DNA of 64,000 nt. Origin: Lysinibacillus louembei. GTDB taxonomy: Bacteria > Bacillota > Bacilli > Bacillales_A > Planococcaceae. Under the pieces are notes generated by a model. It worked only from the letters and a program-made list of their open reading frames with translations, did no database searches and was not told the origin of the DNA. Positions 53,912 to 63,600 of the stretch are shown in pieces (the stretch's first letter is position 1; the number at the start of each line of letters is the position of its first letter). The stretch is from the NCBI RefSeq assembly GCF_033880585.1, contig NZ_CP137624.1:2639501-2703500 (forward strand). The letters run 5' to 3'. The position numbers and the translations under genes were made by a program.

Positions 53912-54566
53912 GTTTAATCTCCTCACTTTGAGTGTTTTCCATAATTGTGAAGCTTTCGCACACAAATTGTTGTACCGCCTGCAAATAGTCAATGCGTGGC
54001 TGGTAGCTTGGTTTGATTTCAATTGCTTGTGCTTCAAATTGTTGCAATGGTATCGATTTGCGCCCACCTTGCTCCATTTGCTGCCATGCGTTTTCCACGA
54101 TAGGAAATGGTGTAATAAAATAGCGATCTAATCTTGAAAAACGAATAATAAAAAAAGCAATCCCTTTTTGTAGTATAACATTTTTCATATGTTCTAATTG
54201 GTGTGCATGTATATTTTTTAAAGGAAAGGATGTTTTATTTTCAGTTTCCTTTGCTTCAAAATCTAAATAATAGCCATTCCATACACCATTATAGTCCGTT
54301 GTTGAAGGTGTGCGGAAGTAGGCTTCACGAATGACAGCAGCACTTCTCGATGGGTACTCTACTTTGACGATTTGGATTGGAACAGGTTTCTTGTGAATAT
54401 TAGCAATTTGTCGCTGCAAATAATAGCTATTCGTTTCGTTTAGGTCATCTTCTAATGTTTTACCACGATTACCGAAATTAATATCTTTTAAGGCCTGCTT
54501 CTTTTTCGGCTTCTGCACTTCCTCTGTACCCGCTTTATAAGGCTTTCCATTTGGATAGCGAATCAT
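53904..54566 (-). CDS. recU: Holliday junction resolvase RecU
   Basis: 220 residues starting MIRYPNGKPY, exactly the family N-terminus. The RecU core includes GKTLEDDLNETNSYYL, DYNGVWNGYYLDFEAKETENKTSFPLKN (the Asp and Glu-x-Lys nuclease residues) and AFFIIRFSRLDRYF. RecU resolves recombination intermediates and helps load RuvAB. The start codon follows AAAGGGTGA; an ATG three bases upstream (54569) is an equally possible start. It is co-transcribed with ponA, the classic Bacillus pair. Confidence 0.95.
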   Translation of the reverse strand: MIRYPNGKPYKAGTEEVQKPKKKQALKDINFGNRGKTLEDDLNETNSYYLQRQIANIHKKPVPIQIVKVEYPSRSAAVIREAYFRTPSTTDYNGVWNGYYLDFEAKETENKTSFPLKNIHAHQLEHMKNVILQKGIAFFIIRFSRLDRYFITPFPIVENAWQQMEQGGRKSIPLQQFEAQAIEIKPSYQPRIDYLQAVQQFVCESFTIMENTQSEEIKRD

Positions 54567-54681
54567 CATTTTCACCCTTTCGAAATGCATATTTTTAGCT
54601 TTTATTGTCTAGTTTTGCGATGGACAAGGATTTTTTAAACCTCTCTTGAAACAATAAAGTACCGATGAGAGGAGGCATACC

Positions 54682-54867
54682 ATGACAAGGCTTCAAGCGC
54701 TTATTGCCAGTATTGAACAGGCAACACAATTGTTAGACACCGCAGTAGAACAACAACGTGCAATGCTCACCCTTCAATTTTCACAAAAAATCACAACAGC
54801 CTATCAAAAAGTAAGCTTAGCAGAAAAACAAATACAAGTAAAGAATACACGTTCCCCTAATTGCTAG
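54682..54867 (+). CDS. Small hypothetical coiled-coil protein
   Basis: 61 residues, divergent from recU. The ribosome site is excellent (GAGAGGAGG, six bases before ATG). The sequence is amphipathic alpha-helical with a Leu/Ile/Ala heptad pattern (LQALIASIEQATQLLDTAVEQ) followed by a polar end NTRSPNC. No family recognised. Coding status is supported by the ribosome site, the helix periodicity and a clean stop, but a short peptide of this size remains tentative. Confidence 0.6.
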   Translation: MTRLQALIASIEQATQLLDTAVEQQRAMLTLQFSQKITTAYQKVSLAEKQIQVKNTRSPNC

Positions 54868-54981
54868 TGATTCCCGAGAAGATTTGGTACACTAAATATA
54901 ATCAATAATATGTTGATGTAGTTTTGTCATATTCATTGGCGTTTTCATTCAGCACCCGCTGAATGGATAGCTATCATTATA

Positions 54982-55111
54982 ATCAATTACGCCTTGGTGT
55001 AATTGCGTCAGAAGCTTTATTAGGATTCAGTGGGTGTTTGGACACCCACTGAATGAAAGGAGCATCTTAGTATTTATCGCACCACCGCGTTTTCTACTGA
55101 ATCATAATAAA
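54982..55111 (-). repeat. Dispersed palindromic element, copy C (inverted, with internal deletion)
   Basis: Read on the minus strand it has TTATGATTCAGTAGAAAACG, a TTCATTCAGTG/CACTGAAT hairpin and AATAAAGC, and then jumps straight to GACGCAATTAC, lacking the middle block of copy B. A separate ATTCAGC/GCTGAAT palindrome precedes it at 54948-54965. Confidence 0.78.
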
Positions 55112-55129
55112 TATAACTTGAGGTGTACA

Positions 55130-55516
55130 ATGCAGTTAATCGAACTAACATCCTATTTAATAACGCAATGTGAGGAAGCGAAAAACCGTTTCTTTCACAT
55201 GCGCGAATTTAATTTACAGCCTGATTTTTTTTCAGAAGTAAAGCCATATGCAGATCATATTCATGAACAATTACAACTGTGGCAGCAGCTTGCAACGGAA
55301 TGGCGCGTAAAACATCAGCCAAAATATATGCATACACAGCAAATTAACCAAGTTGTAGATGCGATGGAGCAATTTATTGTGCAGTCTTTTTATAAGGAAA
55401 CGAGCAAAAAAAGATTTTTGCAATCGATACATTCTGTGCACTACACGCTCTCTACAATGCTACGCTATTTAAAGGAGGGGGAAATGAATGTACAACAAGA
55501 AGAAGACGATTTCTGA
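55130..55516 (+). CDS. yppE: YppE-like (DUF1798) protein
   Basis: 128 residues, all-helical in pattern (ELTSYLITQCEEAKNRFFHM; VDAMEQFIVQSFYKETSKKRFLQSIHSVHYTL). It fits the DUF1798 family of B. subtilis YppE in size and motif order and lies near ponA-recU, as in Bacillus. Function unknown. The ATG at 55130 has GAGGTG ahead; the longer frame upstream runs through the dispersed repeat. It overlaps the next gene by 29 bases. Confidence 0.82.
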   Translation: MQLIELTSYLITQCEEAKNRFFHMREFNLQPDFFSEVKPYADHIHEQLQLWQQLATEWRVKHQPKYMHTQQINQVVDAMEQFIVQSFYKETSKKRFLQSIHSVHYTLSTMLRYLKEGEMNVQQEEDDF

Positions 55517-57764
55517 GCTATTGCAGGCATGGCGATATGATGAGGAGCTAAAGCAAAATATTCAGCATTGGCATACGTTAGAGGCACAGCCCGCTCGCTA
55601 TGCAGATTTTCCTGAGAAGCTTCATCCCTCCATTCAAAAGGCATTGCATGCAAGAGGGATTGAACGGCTTTATACACATCAGCGTGAAGCGTTTGATTAC
55701 GCAATGCAGCAGCAATCCTTTACTGCTATTACACCGACTGCTTCAGGTAAATCATATTGCTATCATTTGCCTGTTTTACAGACCATTTTACAAAATAAAT
55801 CGGCACGTGCCATTTATTTATTTCCAACAAAGGCCTTGGCGCAAGATCAAAAATCCGATTTGAATGAGTTAATTGGGCTAATGGATGAGGATATTTTAAG
55901 CTATACATACGATGGAGACACAGCACCAGGCATCCGTCAAAAGATTCGCAAAGCAGGGCATATTGTCATGACGAACCCTGATATGCTGCATTCGGGTATT
56001 TTGCCACATCATACGAAATGGGTAGCCCTTTTTGAAAACTTAAAATATATCGTGATTGATGAGCTACATACATATAAAGGGGTGTTTGGTAGTCATGTGG
56101 CACATGTGATTCGCCGTTTACAGCGTATTTGTGCTTTTTATGGAAGTAGTCCAACGATTATTTGCACATCTGCAACGATTCGCAATCCACGTGAACTAGC
56201 AGAAAGCTTAACAAATACAAAGCACGCATTAATTGAAAAATCAGGCGCACCTGTGGGCAAAAAAACGTTTATTTTTTATAATCCACCGATTATCCACCCA
56301 ACATTTGGTGTGCGTAGAAGCTCAGTATTAGAAGTGCGCGATTTATCCGCTCGTTTATTTGAAGCAGGCATTCAAACAATTATTTTTGCGAAATCAAGAG
56401 TACGTGTTGAAATGCTCGTTACTTATTTAAAGTCATTGACAGCGAAAAAAATTGCAGACCATTCGATTCAAGGCTATCGTGGTGGTTATTTGCCAAGCGA
56501 GCGTCGTCAAATTGAAAAAGGCTTGCGCGATGGAACGATTCAAATGGTTGTCAGTACAAATGCATTAGAGCTTGGCGTCGATATTGGGCAGCTACAAGCA
56601 TGTATTATGACAGGCTATCCAGGCAATATTGCCAGCGCATGGCAGCAGGCGGGGCGTGCAGGAAGACGGCAGGATGAGGCACTAATTATTTATGTCGCAC
56701 AATCGACAGCGCTTGATCAATATGTTGTCAATCATCCTACTTATTTATTAGGAAGCGAGCCAGAGCAAGCGAATATTAATCCTGAAAATATATTGATTTT
56801 AATGGCACACTTAAAATGTGCCGCCTTTGAGCTACCATTTTCAATAGATGATACATATGGTGAGTTTATGGTACAGGAGCTGTTAGCTTATTTAGCAGAG
56901 GAAGGTGTCCTCGTTAAAACCTCGACGCAATGGCATTGGATGAGCGACCGCTTCCCAGCACATGATATTAGCTTACGTTCAGCTGCTCAAGAAAATGTCG
57001 TTATTATTGATAAAACAACACCGACAAAGACGCGTGTCATTGGTGAAATGGACACGTATAGCGCCATGACACTACTGCATGAGGAAGCCATTTATATCCA
57101 CCAAGGCACACAATTCCAAGTAGAGGAGCTCGATTGGGAGGAGAAAAAAGCATATGTCACAGAGGTGGATGTCGATTATTTTACAGATGCTAATTTAGCG
57201 GTGGAGCTGAAAGTGCTGGAAGAGGATAAAGTGGCACAGCTGAAAACGACAACAGTAAGCTACGGCGATGTGGGGATTTTGGCGATTCCGACTATTTTCA
57301 AAAAGATTCGCTTCGGCACACACGATAATATCGGCTCTGGTCCTATTACAATCCCGCCAATGGAAATGCATACAAATGCAACATGGCTTTCCTTCGACTT
57401 GCCTGAAAACTGGTCAGAGGAAATGATGACAGACGCATTAAATGGGGTTGCGTACGCGATGCATTCCTTTATCCCGCTCTTTATTCACTGTGATCGTAGC
57501 GATGTATCTGTTGTGCCACAGGTGAAGGCGGTGCACAATGAGCGCCCAACCTTGTTTATTTATGATAGCTATCCAGGTGGCATTGGGTTAAGTGAAAAGG
57601 TGTATGATTTAATTTTACCACTTCTGGAGCGAACAATTCAGCATGTTACAAGCTGTCCATGTCAAAGCGGCTGTCCATCTTGTATTGGAGCACAGGACAA
57701 TTTGAATGATGGGAAAAAGCGAGTTGTGCAGGTGATGGGAGATCTATTAGCAGAGATGATGTAA
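55488..57764 (+). CDS. mrfA: DEAD/DEAH-box helicase MrfA (YprA)
   Basis: 758 residues. Helicase motifs: TPTASGKSYCYHLP (Walker A), FPTKALAQDQ, VIDELHTY (DEAH-type DELH), TSATIRNP, SIQGYRGGYLPSERRQIE, and QQAGRAGRRQDEALI. The C-terminal DUF1998-type region has four cysteines in TSCPCQSGCPSC that bind zinc. In B. subtilis this protein, with the exonuclease MrfB (yprB), excises mitomycin C adducts. Here yprB is not next to it: a terminator follows at once. The GGAGGGGG ribosome site lies in the end of yppE. Confidence 0.92.
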   Translation: MYNKKKTISELLQAWRYDEELKQNIQHWHTLEAQPARYADFPEKLHPSIQKALHARGIERLYTHQREAFDYAMQQQSFTAITPTASGKSYCYHLPVLQTILQNKSARAIYLFPTKALAQDQKSDLNELIGLMDEDILSYTYDGDTAPGIRQKIRKAGHIVMTNPDMLHSGILPHHTKWVALFENLKYIVIDELHTYKGVFGSHVAHVIRRLQRICAFYGSSPTIICTSATIRNPRELAESLTNTKHALIEKSGAPVGKKTFIFYNPPIIHPTFGVRRSSVLEVRDLSARLFEAGIQTIIFAKSRVRVEMLVTYLKSLTAKKIADHSIQGYRGGYLPSERRQIEKGLRDGTIQMVVSTNALELGVDIGQLQACIMTGYPGNIASAWQQAGRAGRRQDEALIIYVAQSTALDQYVVNHPTYLLGSEPEQANINPENILILMAHLKCAAFELPFSIDDTYGEFMVQELLAYLAEEGVLVKTSTQWHWMSDRFPAHDISLRSAAQENVVIIDKTTPTKTRVIGEMDTYSAMTLLHEEAIYIHQGTQFQVEELDWEEKKAYVTEVDVDYFTDANLAVELKVLEEDKVAQLKTTTVSYGDVGILAIPTIFKKIRFGTHDNIGSGPITIPPMEMHTNATWLSFDLPENWSEEMMTDALNGVAYAMHSFIPLFIHCDRSDVSVVPQVKAVHNERPTLFIYDSYPGGIGLSEKVYDLILPLLERTIQHVTSCPCQSGCPSCIGAQDNLNDGKKRVVQVMGDLLAEMM

Positions 57765-57790
57765 GGGAAAAGAGATTAATTACGGATAGT

Positions 57791-57829
57791 CGATTTACAC
57801 GAAATAATTCGGTGTAAATCGGCTTTTTT
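57791..57829 (+). terminator. Rho-independent terminator of mrfA
   Basis: CGATTTACAC and GTGTAAATCG arms (perfect 10 bp) with a 10-base loop, followed by GGCTTTTTTAG. Confidence 0.92.
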
Positions 57830-57831
57830 AG

Positions 57832-58484
57832 TTTAACTTGAATTAGCAAGAGTCTTCTATTTCTCTAGAGTAAGATAAGCATTTTTAAGAAAAAGAGGGC
57901 TGCTCTCCTTCTTAATCTTCAACTGTGATTTTGTAAAATGTTAAAAAAATCAAATTTTTTTCAAAAATCTTTTATTTTTTAACCTAATTTTAACCTTTGC
58001 TTTATACAATGACTCTAGATAACAGCCAAACAAGAGAAAGAAACAACTCAATGTACAATTTAAATGATTTATTTTAACAATATAAACAATTATTTGATTG
58101 ATATTAACATTAAATACCATTATACTGAGGGCATAGGCTGTTGTAACTAAAGAAGTATTATATAATTGGAAATCAATAGGAGTTTGTTATTAATAATAAA
58201 AATTTTATTTTATGCAGTGTATTATTACATATTTGAGAAAACAAATTGATTTACTTTAAATATTCTTAACATTTATATAGCTAAGAATTTAATATAATAA
58301 TAGAGAGTTGGATAACAAAGCTAGAGTACGATTGTACAATTTTTATCTATTAAACAAGCAGAAAAACCAAAATTATAATTATAGTAATGTGGTTTGATTT
58401 TGAATGAACAGGCTGTGCTTGTGTAATAAATCATCTGTAAAAGCCTTGATAGGTAGCTTCACTTTATAAATGAAATGGGGGTGT
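57832..58484. other. Gene-free AT-rich stretch before the collar cassette
   Basis: No frame with a ribosome site is seen in about 650 bases. A promoter is visible at 58098-58126, giving a leader of roughly 350 bases up to the GNAT start. Beyond that I see poly-A/T runs but no conserved riboswitch or T-box motif. Confidence 0.6.
58098..58126 (+). promoter_or_regulatory. Putative promoter of the collar cassette
   Basis: TTGATA (58098-58103), a 17-base spacer and TATACT (58121-58126). Transcription would start near 58133, giving an unusually long untranslated leader. Confidence 0.6.
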
Positions 58485-58973
58485 ATGATATTGCAGACTA
58501 GAAATGTTGTAACCGAAGATGATGCATTTCTTTTTGAGCTATATGCTACTACGCGAAAGCATGAATTTTCAATGCTAGCACTAGATGAGCAGCAATTACA
58601 AGCTTTGTTATATATGCAATTCGAAGCACAAAAGAGATCGTATCAAAATAAATTTCCACAAGCCAAGCATGAAATTATTTATCATGAGGGATTGCCAATT
58701 GGCAGAGTGATGACTGAAATTAAAGGTCGGAATATTCATTTAATAGATATTTCCTTATTACCTAATCATAGAGGGAAAGGCTATGGAACTAAGATATTAA
58801 AGCAATTACAAAGCAATGCAGCTACTCAGAGAGGGTCTGTTACATTGCATGTACTACAGGAAAATCCTGCTAGGCATCTATATGAGCGATGTGGATTTTA
58901 CGTTACAGAAGAAATTGCTCCTTATATTGCCATGCGATTTGAATCATTTAATGAAGAAGTTGAAAGGAGGTGA
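58485..58973 (+). CDS. GNAT acetyltransferase heading the collar cassette
   Basis: 162 residues. The acetyl-CoA motif ISLLPNHRGKGYGTKILKQLQ (about 88-108) is intact, with the NPARHLYERCGFYVTEE helix following. The start at 58485 has GGGGGTG ahead. Its stop codon TGA forms the end of a perfect AAAGGAGGTGA ribosome site for the next gene, seven bases before that ATG, so the collar gene is translationally linked. The acceptor substrate is unknown. Confidence 0.9.
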   Translation: MILQTRNVVTEDDAFLFELYATTRKHEFSMLALDEQQLQALLYMQFEAQKRSYQNKFPQAKHEIIYHEGLPIGRVMTEIKGRNIHLIDISLLPNHRGKGYGTKILKQLQSNAATQRGSVTLHVLQENPARHLYERCGFYVTEEIAPYIAMRFESFNEEVERR

Positions 58974-58979
58974 AAATAA

Positions 58980-59504
58980 ATGAGTGAATCATATGTAGGA
59001 GAAATTCGTATGTTTGCGGGGAATTATGCTCCCCAAGGTTGGGCTTTATGTAATGGTCAATTACTTAGTATTGCAGAAAATGAAGCACTGTTTGTTTTAA
59101 TAGGAACAACATATGGAGGGGACGGTCAAACTACTTTCGGGTTACCAGATTTAAGGGGACGTGTACCAATTCACATTAATCCACAGTACTCTTTAGGTGC
59201 CGTAGGTGGTACAGAAACAGTTACCTTAACTACGAGCCAAATGCCAAATCATACACATATTGCCCAAGCTACAACCGCTGTTGGAAATACAGCATCGCCA
59301 GACAATATGCTGTGGGCAACGACGAGCGGATATTCAAACTATTCAAATGATAAAGATGGAGCTGGACATCCACTAACACCAGTTGCAATGAATGCACATG
59401 CTAGCTCAAGTGTGGGTGGCAATCAGCCACATAATAACATGATGCCAACAGTAGCTATTTCTTTCATTATTTCGTTATATGGGGTATTTCCTTCCCAATC
59501 ATAA
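58980..59504 (+). CDS. Phage tail-collar domain protein (paralogue 1)
   Basis: 174 residues. The tail-collar pattern is clear: GEIRMFAGNYAPQGWALCNG, then TYGGDGQTTFGLPDLRGRVP (about 40-60). The second half has GGTETVTLTTSQMPNHTH and GGNQPHNNMMPTVAISFIIS. It ends in GVFPSQS. Such domains form trimeric tips of phage short fibres; stand-alone bacterial copies are often called MdpB/microcystin-dependent proteins. There is no signal peptide. No phage structural genes flank it. It has a consensus-perfect Shine-Dalgarno. Confidence 0.92.
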   Translation: MSESYVGEIRMFAGNYAPQGWALCNGQLLSIAENEALFVLIGTTYGGDGQTTFGLPDLRGRVPIHINPQYSLGAVGGTETVTLTTSQMPNHTHIAQATTAVGNTASPDNMLWATTSGYSNYSNDKDGAGHPLTPVAMNAHASSSVGGNQPHNNMMPTVAISFIISLYGVFPSQS

Positions 59505-59532
59505 AAAAGTTGAAGAAGAAAGGAGGATTTAA

Positions 59533-60027
59533 ATGGCAGAACCATATTTAGGTGAAGTTCGGATATTTCCGCTTAACTATGCACCAAGAGGCTGGTTATC
59601 TTGCGAAGGGCAAGTGCTTCAGATTCAGCAATATCAAGCATTATACTCACTGTTAGGTACAGTTTATGGAGGGGATGGTAGAACGACATTTGCTTTACCG
59701 GATTTGCGAGGGCGTGTACCAATTCATGTTAGTTCTTCATTATCATTAGGAACAAAGGCGGGTGAAGCGGCACATACTTTAACGGTGAATGAAATGCCGC
59801 AACATACGCATCAGGCTTACGGTTCATCTATTCCTGCAAGTGCTACTTCTCCTCAAGGGAATGTATGGGCTCAAAAGGATAATTTATACGCAACTGGCCC
59901 AACTGTAGCAATGAACCAGGCAGCAATATCTGCTACGGGAGGCGGGCAAGCACATGATAATATGCAGCCTTATTTAGCTGTCCGTTTTTGTATTGCTGTA
60001 CAAGGAATTTATCCATCAAGAAGTTAA
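59533..60027 (+). CDS. Phage tail-collar domain protein (paralogue 2)
   Basis: 164 residues with the same fold order: GEVRIFPLNYAPRGWLSCEG, VYGGDGRTTFALPDLRGRVP, AAHTLTVNEMPQHTHQA and GGGQAHDNMQPYLAVRF, ending GIYPSRS. It is the most divergent of the three (FALPDLRGRVPIHVS and AHDNMQP in place of PHNNM). The ribosome site is AAGAAAGGAGG, and 28 bases separate it from the previous gene. It probably assembles with its neighbours. Confidence 0.91.
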   Translation: MAEPYLGEVRIFPLNYAPRGWLSCEGQVLQIQQYQALYSLLGTVYGGDGRTTFALPDLRGRVPIHVSSSLSLGTKAGEAAHTLTVNEMPQHTHQAYGSSIPASATSPQGNVWAQKDNLYATGPTVAMNQAAISATGGGQAHDNMQPYLAVRFCIAVQGIYPSRS

Positions 60028-60046
60028 AGGAAGGGAGTGAGTACAA

Positions 60047-60580
60047 ATGGCAGATGCATATATTGGTGAAATAAGAGTTTTTGCAGGAAATTTTGCACCA
60101 AAAGGCTGGGCATTATGTAATGGTCAATTGATGAGTATTCAGCAAAATACAGCGCTCTTTTCGATATTAGGTGTGCAATATGGAGGAGATGGCAAGACAA
60201 CCTTTGCGCTACCGAATTTGATGGGGGCTGCTCCAATGAATCAAGGGCAAGGAGCGGGATTAACAGAACGACAGGTTGGTCAAATCGTTGGTGCACCAAC
60301 TGTGACGCTTTTATCAACACAAATACCTGCACATACACATGCGCCAGCAGCTTTAGAGGGCGCTGGAACATCGGGAAATCCAGAGAATCAATTGTGGTCA
60401 GTGGCGGTAACTGGGAGAAGTAAAGTACCAGAACCAATATACGATGCGACAGTAAATGTTGCAATGAACCCACAAGCTTTAGGTTTAACAGGTGGAAATC
60501 AGCCGCATAATAATATGCAGCCCTTCTTGGTGATGAATTATATTATTTGTTTATATGGTGAGTTTCCATCTAGAGGGTAA
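60047..60580 (+). CDS. Phage tail-collar domain protein (paralogue 3)
   Basis: 177 residues: GEIRVFAGNFAPKGWALCNG, QYGGDGKTTFALPNLMGAAP (LMGAAP replaces the usual LRGRVP), VTLLSTQIPAHTHAP and GGNQPHNNMQPFLVMNYIIC, ending GEFPSRG. It lies 19 bases behind paralogue 2 with GGAAGGGAGTGAG in front. Together the three paralogues could build a hetero-trimeric tip. The giant secreted protein follows after 24 bases. Confidence 0.91.
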   Translation: MADAYIGEIRVFAGNFAPKGWALCNGQLMSIQQNTALFSILGVQYGGDGKTTFALPNLMGAAPMNQGQGAGLTERQVGQIVGAPTVTLLSTQIPAHTHAPAALEGAGTSGNPENQLWSVAVTGRSKVPEPIYDATVNVAMNPQALGLTGGNQPHNNMQPFLVMNYIICLYGEFPSRG

Positions 60581-60604
60581 AAAGAATTTTGAGAGGGTGG
60601 AACT

Positions 60605-63600
60605 ATGAATCTATCCAAGAATTTAAAAACAAGTAAGAGAAAGAGTAAGATTTTACATGAAAAAATAAGATTTTATTTTCGTATTTTGGTTGTATTGATC
60701 TTGATGATTTCTTCAGTGAACTATATGCCTATTAAAGAAGTGCAGGCTGCTGCGAATGGAACTGCCGATGGTACGTATGATTTTGGTGGAGTTGTTGGAA
60801 TACCTAACAGTGCGGAGATAGGCTTTACAACTTTTTCGGATAAGTTTGCTATTAGTAATGGTTTTGCAGTGGATGGAACACAACTGTATAAAGAAAATGG
60901 TGTGCAAGGAGAAGAGGCTCTTCTCATCATTAAATCAAGGTGGGCCAGCACGTGCAAAACATTCACGTTTAAAGATTTAGGAGTAAGTCTTTATTTTCAG
61001 ACACCTAAAACGAAATTAACTAAATTTTCTTTGGTCATAAAAGACATAAATGGAGATGTACTTGGAACACATGAAATTTCGAATCACGACGGAATAGAAG
61101 GATATGGAGTTATCACTCAATTAAGTACGCTTTTGAATAATGGGACACAATTTAATTACACAGGAGTTGCAAACCTAGAAATTAAATATCAATTAGGAAC
61201 AGACAGTAATAGTAATCTTATAGATTCAAGTAGTTTAAACTTCGAAAACATCACAATTGCCAATGTAAGTACTTGTGATACGCAACCTCCTATAGTATCA
61301 AATGGAGTGATTAGTTCTTCAAATATCAGCACAACAGGTGTCACACTAGGATGGACAAAGGCAACAGACAATGTGACAGCACAAGGCGATTTAGAGTATC
61401 TTGTCTATCAATCTAGCAGCAATAATATTAATACGGTTAGCAATATCGAAGCAAATGGAACACCATTAGGAAGCGGGTTTACCAAAGATATCGCTACGTT
61501 TAATGTAACGGGCTTATCACCTAGTACGACTTATTATTTTAATGTCATTGTTAAAGATGCAATGGGAAACAAAACTGCCTATACAATGCAGTCAGTGACA
61601 ACAGCTATTCCTGCTAGTGCGCCAACTGTTACGACAAGCACACCAGCATCGAATATAACAACAACAGAGGCAATGGTTGGTGGAAATGTGATAGCGGATG
61701 GAGGGGCAGCGATTACAGAGCGTGGAATCGTCTATGCAACGACTACAAATCCGACGACAAGTAATGATAAAAGAACGACAACAGGATCAACAGGTGCCTT
61801 TACTGCTAATCTAAGTGGGTTAAGCCCAAATACAACATACCATTACCGAGCTTATGCAACAAACTCTGTAGGTACGAGCTATGGAGATAATCAATCTTTT
61901 ACGACAGTAGCGCTAAGTAATAATTCTAATTTAAGCAATTTAACTCTTTCGACAGGAGTGCTGACCCCAAGTTTTGCATCAGCGACAGTAGGTTATACAG
62001 TAAATGTTGCTACAAATGTAGAAAGTATTCAGGTTACACCAACAGTAGCTGATAGTACTGCAACAGTAACAGTGGATGGTGTAACTGTAACAAGTGGTCA
62101 AGCGAGTGGGAGCATTCCTTTAAATGTTGGATCCAATCCCATCACAATACTTGTAACAGCACAAAATAACACAACAAAAACGTATACGATTACAGTGAAT
62201 AGAGCAGCACCAACGTACACGATTGAAGCCATAGGAAATCAAACCTTTACGGCACTGACAGCAGGTTATCCAAACAACACACAGGAAACAAAGACATTAA
62301 CAATTACGAATACAGGAACAGGCAGCTTGACGGATGTAGCAGTAGCATTAAGTGGTGCCAATGCGAATGCGTTTGAAATAACACAACCATCATTGGCAAG
62401 TTTACCAAGTACAGGTAGCACCACATTTGAAGTGAAGGCAAAGGACGGCTTAGCGACAGGTACCTATACAGCAACAGTGACGGTCAATGCAGCAAGCCTA
62501 ACATCGGTAACATTTACTGTGACACAGGTTGTCAACCCAGCCCCAACGTATACAATTGATGAGATTAGCAATCAAACGTTCACGGCACTGACAGCGGGTT
62601 ATACAAGTGGTTCACAAGAAACAAAAACAGTGCCAATTACGAATACAGGAACAGGCAGCTTGTCGGGTATAACAGTAGGGTTAAGTGGCACCAATGCGAG
62701 TGATTTTGAAATTACACAGCCAACGTTGACAAGCTTACCAAGTACAGATAGTACCGCCTTTACAGTGAAGGCAAAGGATGGATTAGCGGAAGGTACGTAT
62801 ACGGCAACAGTAACAGTTAATGCGACAAACCTGACAACACCAGTGACGTTTACTGTGACGCAGGTTGTCAATCCAGTGCCAACGTATACAATTGATGCCA
62901 TTAGTAATCAAACATTCACTGGCTTAACAGAAGGTTATCCAAATGATACACAAGAAATCAAGTCAATGACGATTACCAATACAGGAACAGGCAATTTGGC
63001 GAATCTAGGTGTAACATTAAGCGGTCCTAATGCAAGTGATTTTGAGATTACGCAACCACTAGTGACAAACTTAGCAAGTGCGAGCAATACAGCATTTACA
63101 GTGAAAGCAAAGAATGGATTAGCGGAAGGCACCTATACAGCAACGGTAACAGTCAATGCGACAAACCTAACGACGCCAGTGACATTTACCGTGACGCAGA
63201 TAGTCGATCCAGCTCCAACGCATACAATTGATACGATTAATGACCAAACGTTCCCTGTCTTAACAGAAGGTTATACAAGTGGCACACAAGAAACAAAAGC
63301 AGTGCCAATTACAAATACAGGAACAGGCAGTTTGTTGAATCTAGATGTAGCATTAAGCGGTCCTAATGCAAGTGATTTTGAAATTACACAGCCATTAGTG
63401 ACAAACTTAGCTAGTGCAGGCAACACAACGTTTACCGTGAAAGCGAAGGATGACTTAACAGCAGGAACCTATACAGCAACGGTAACAGTCAATGCAACAA
63501 ATTTAACACCTGTCACATTTACTGTGACACAGGTGGTCAACCCAGCCTCAACATATACAATCGATACGATTAGTGACCAAACGTTTTCCGTATTGACAGA

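Noticed and set aside
53912-54067. Upstream extension of ponA by 52 codons
   Set aside because: It lies entirely within recU in another frame; the GTG at 53911 has a good ribosome site and matches the family start.
60024-60473. A 149-codon minus-strand frame over the third collar gene
   Set aside because: It lies opposite a clear collar-domain protein and has no ribosome site or recognisable motif.
58980-60580. Prophage call based on tail-collar domains
   Set aside because: No capsid, portal, terminase, tail tube, lysis or integrase gene is in the window; stand-alone collar proteins are known in bacteria.
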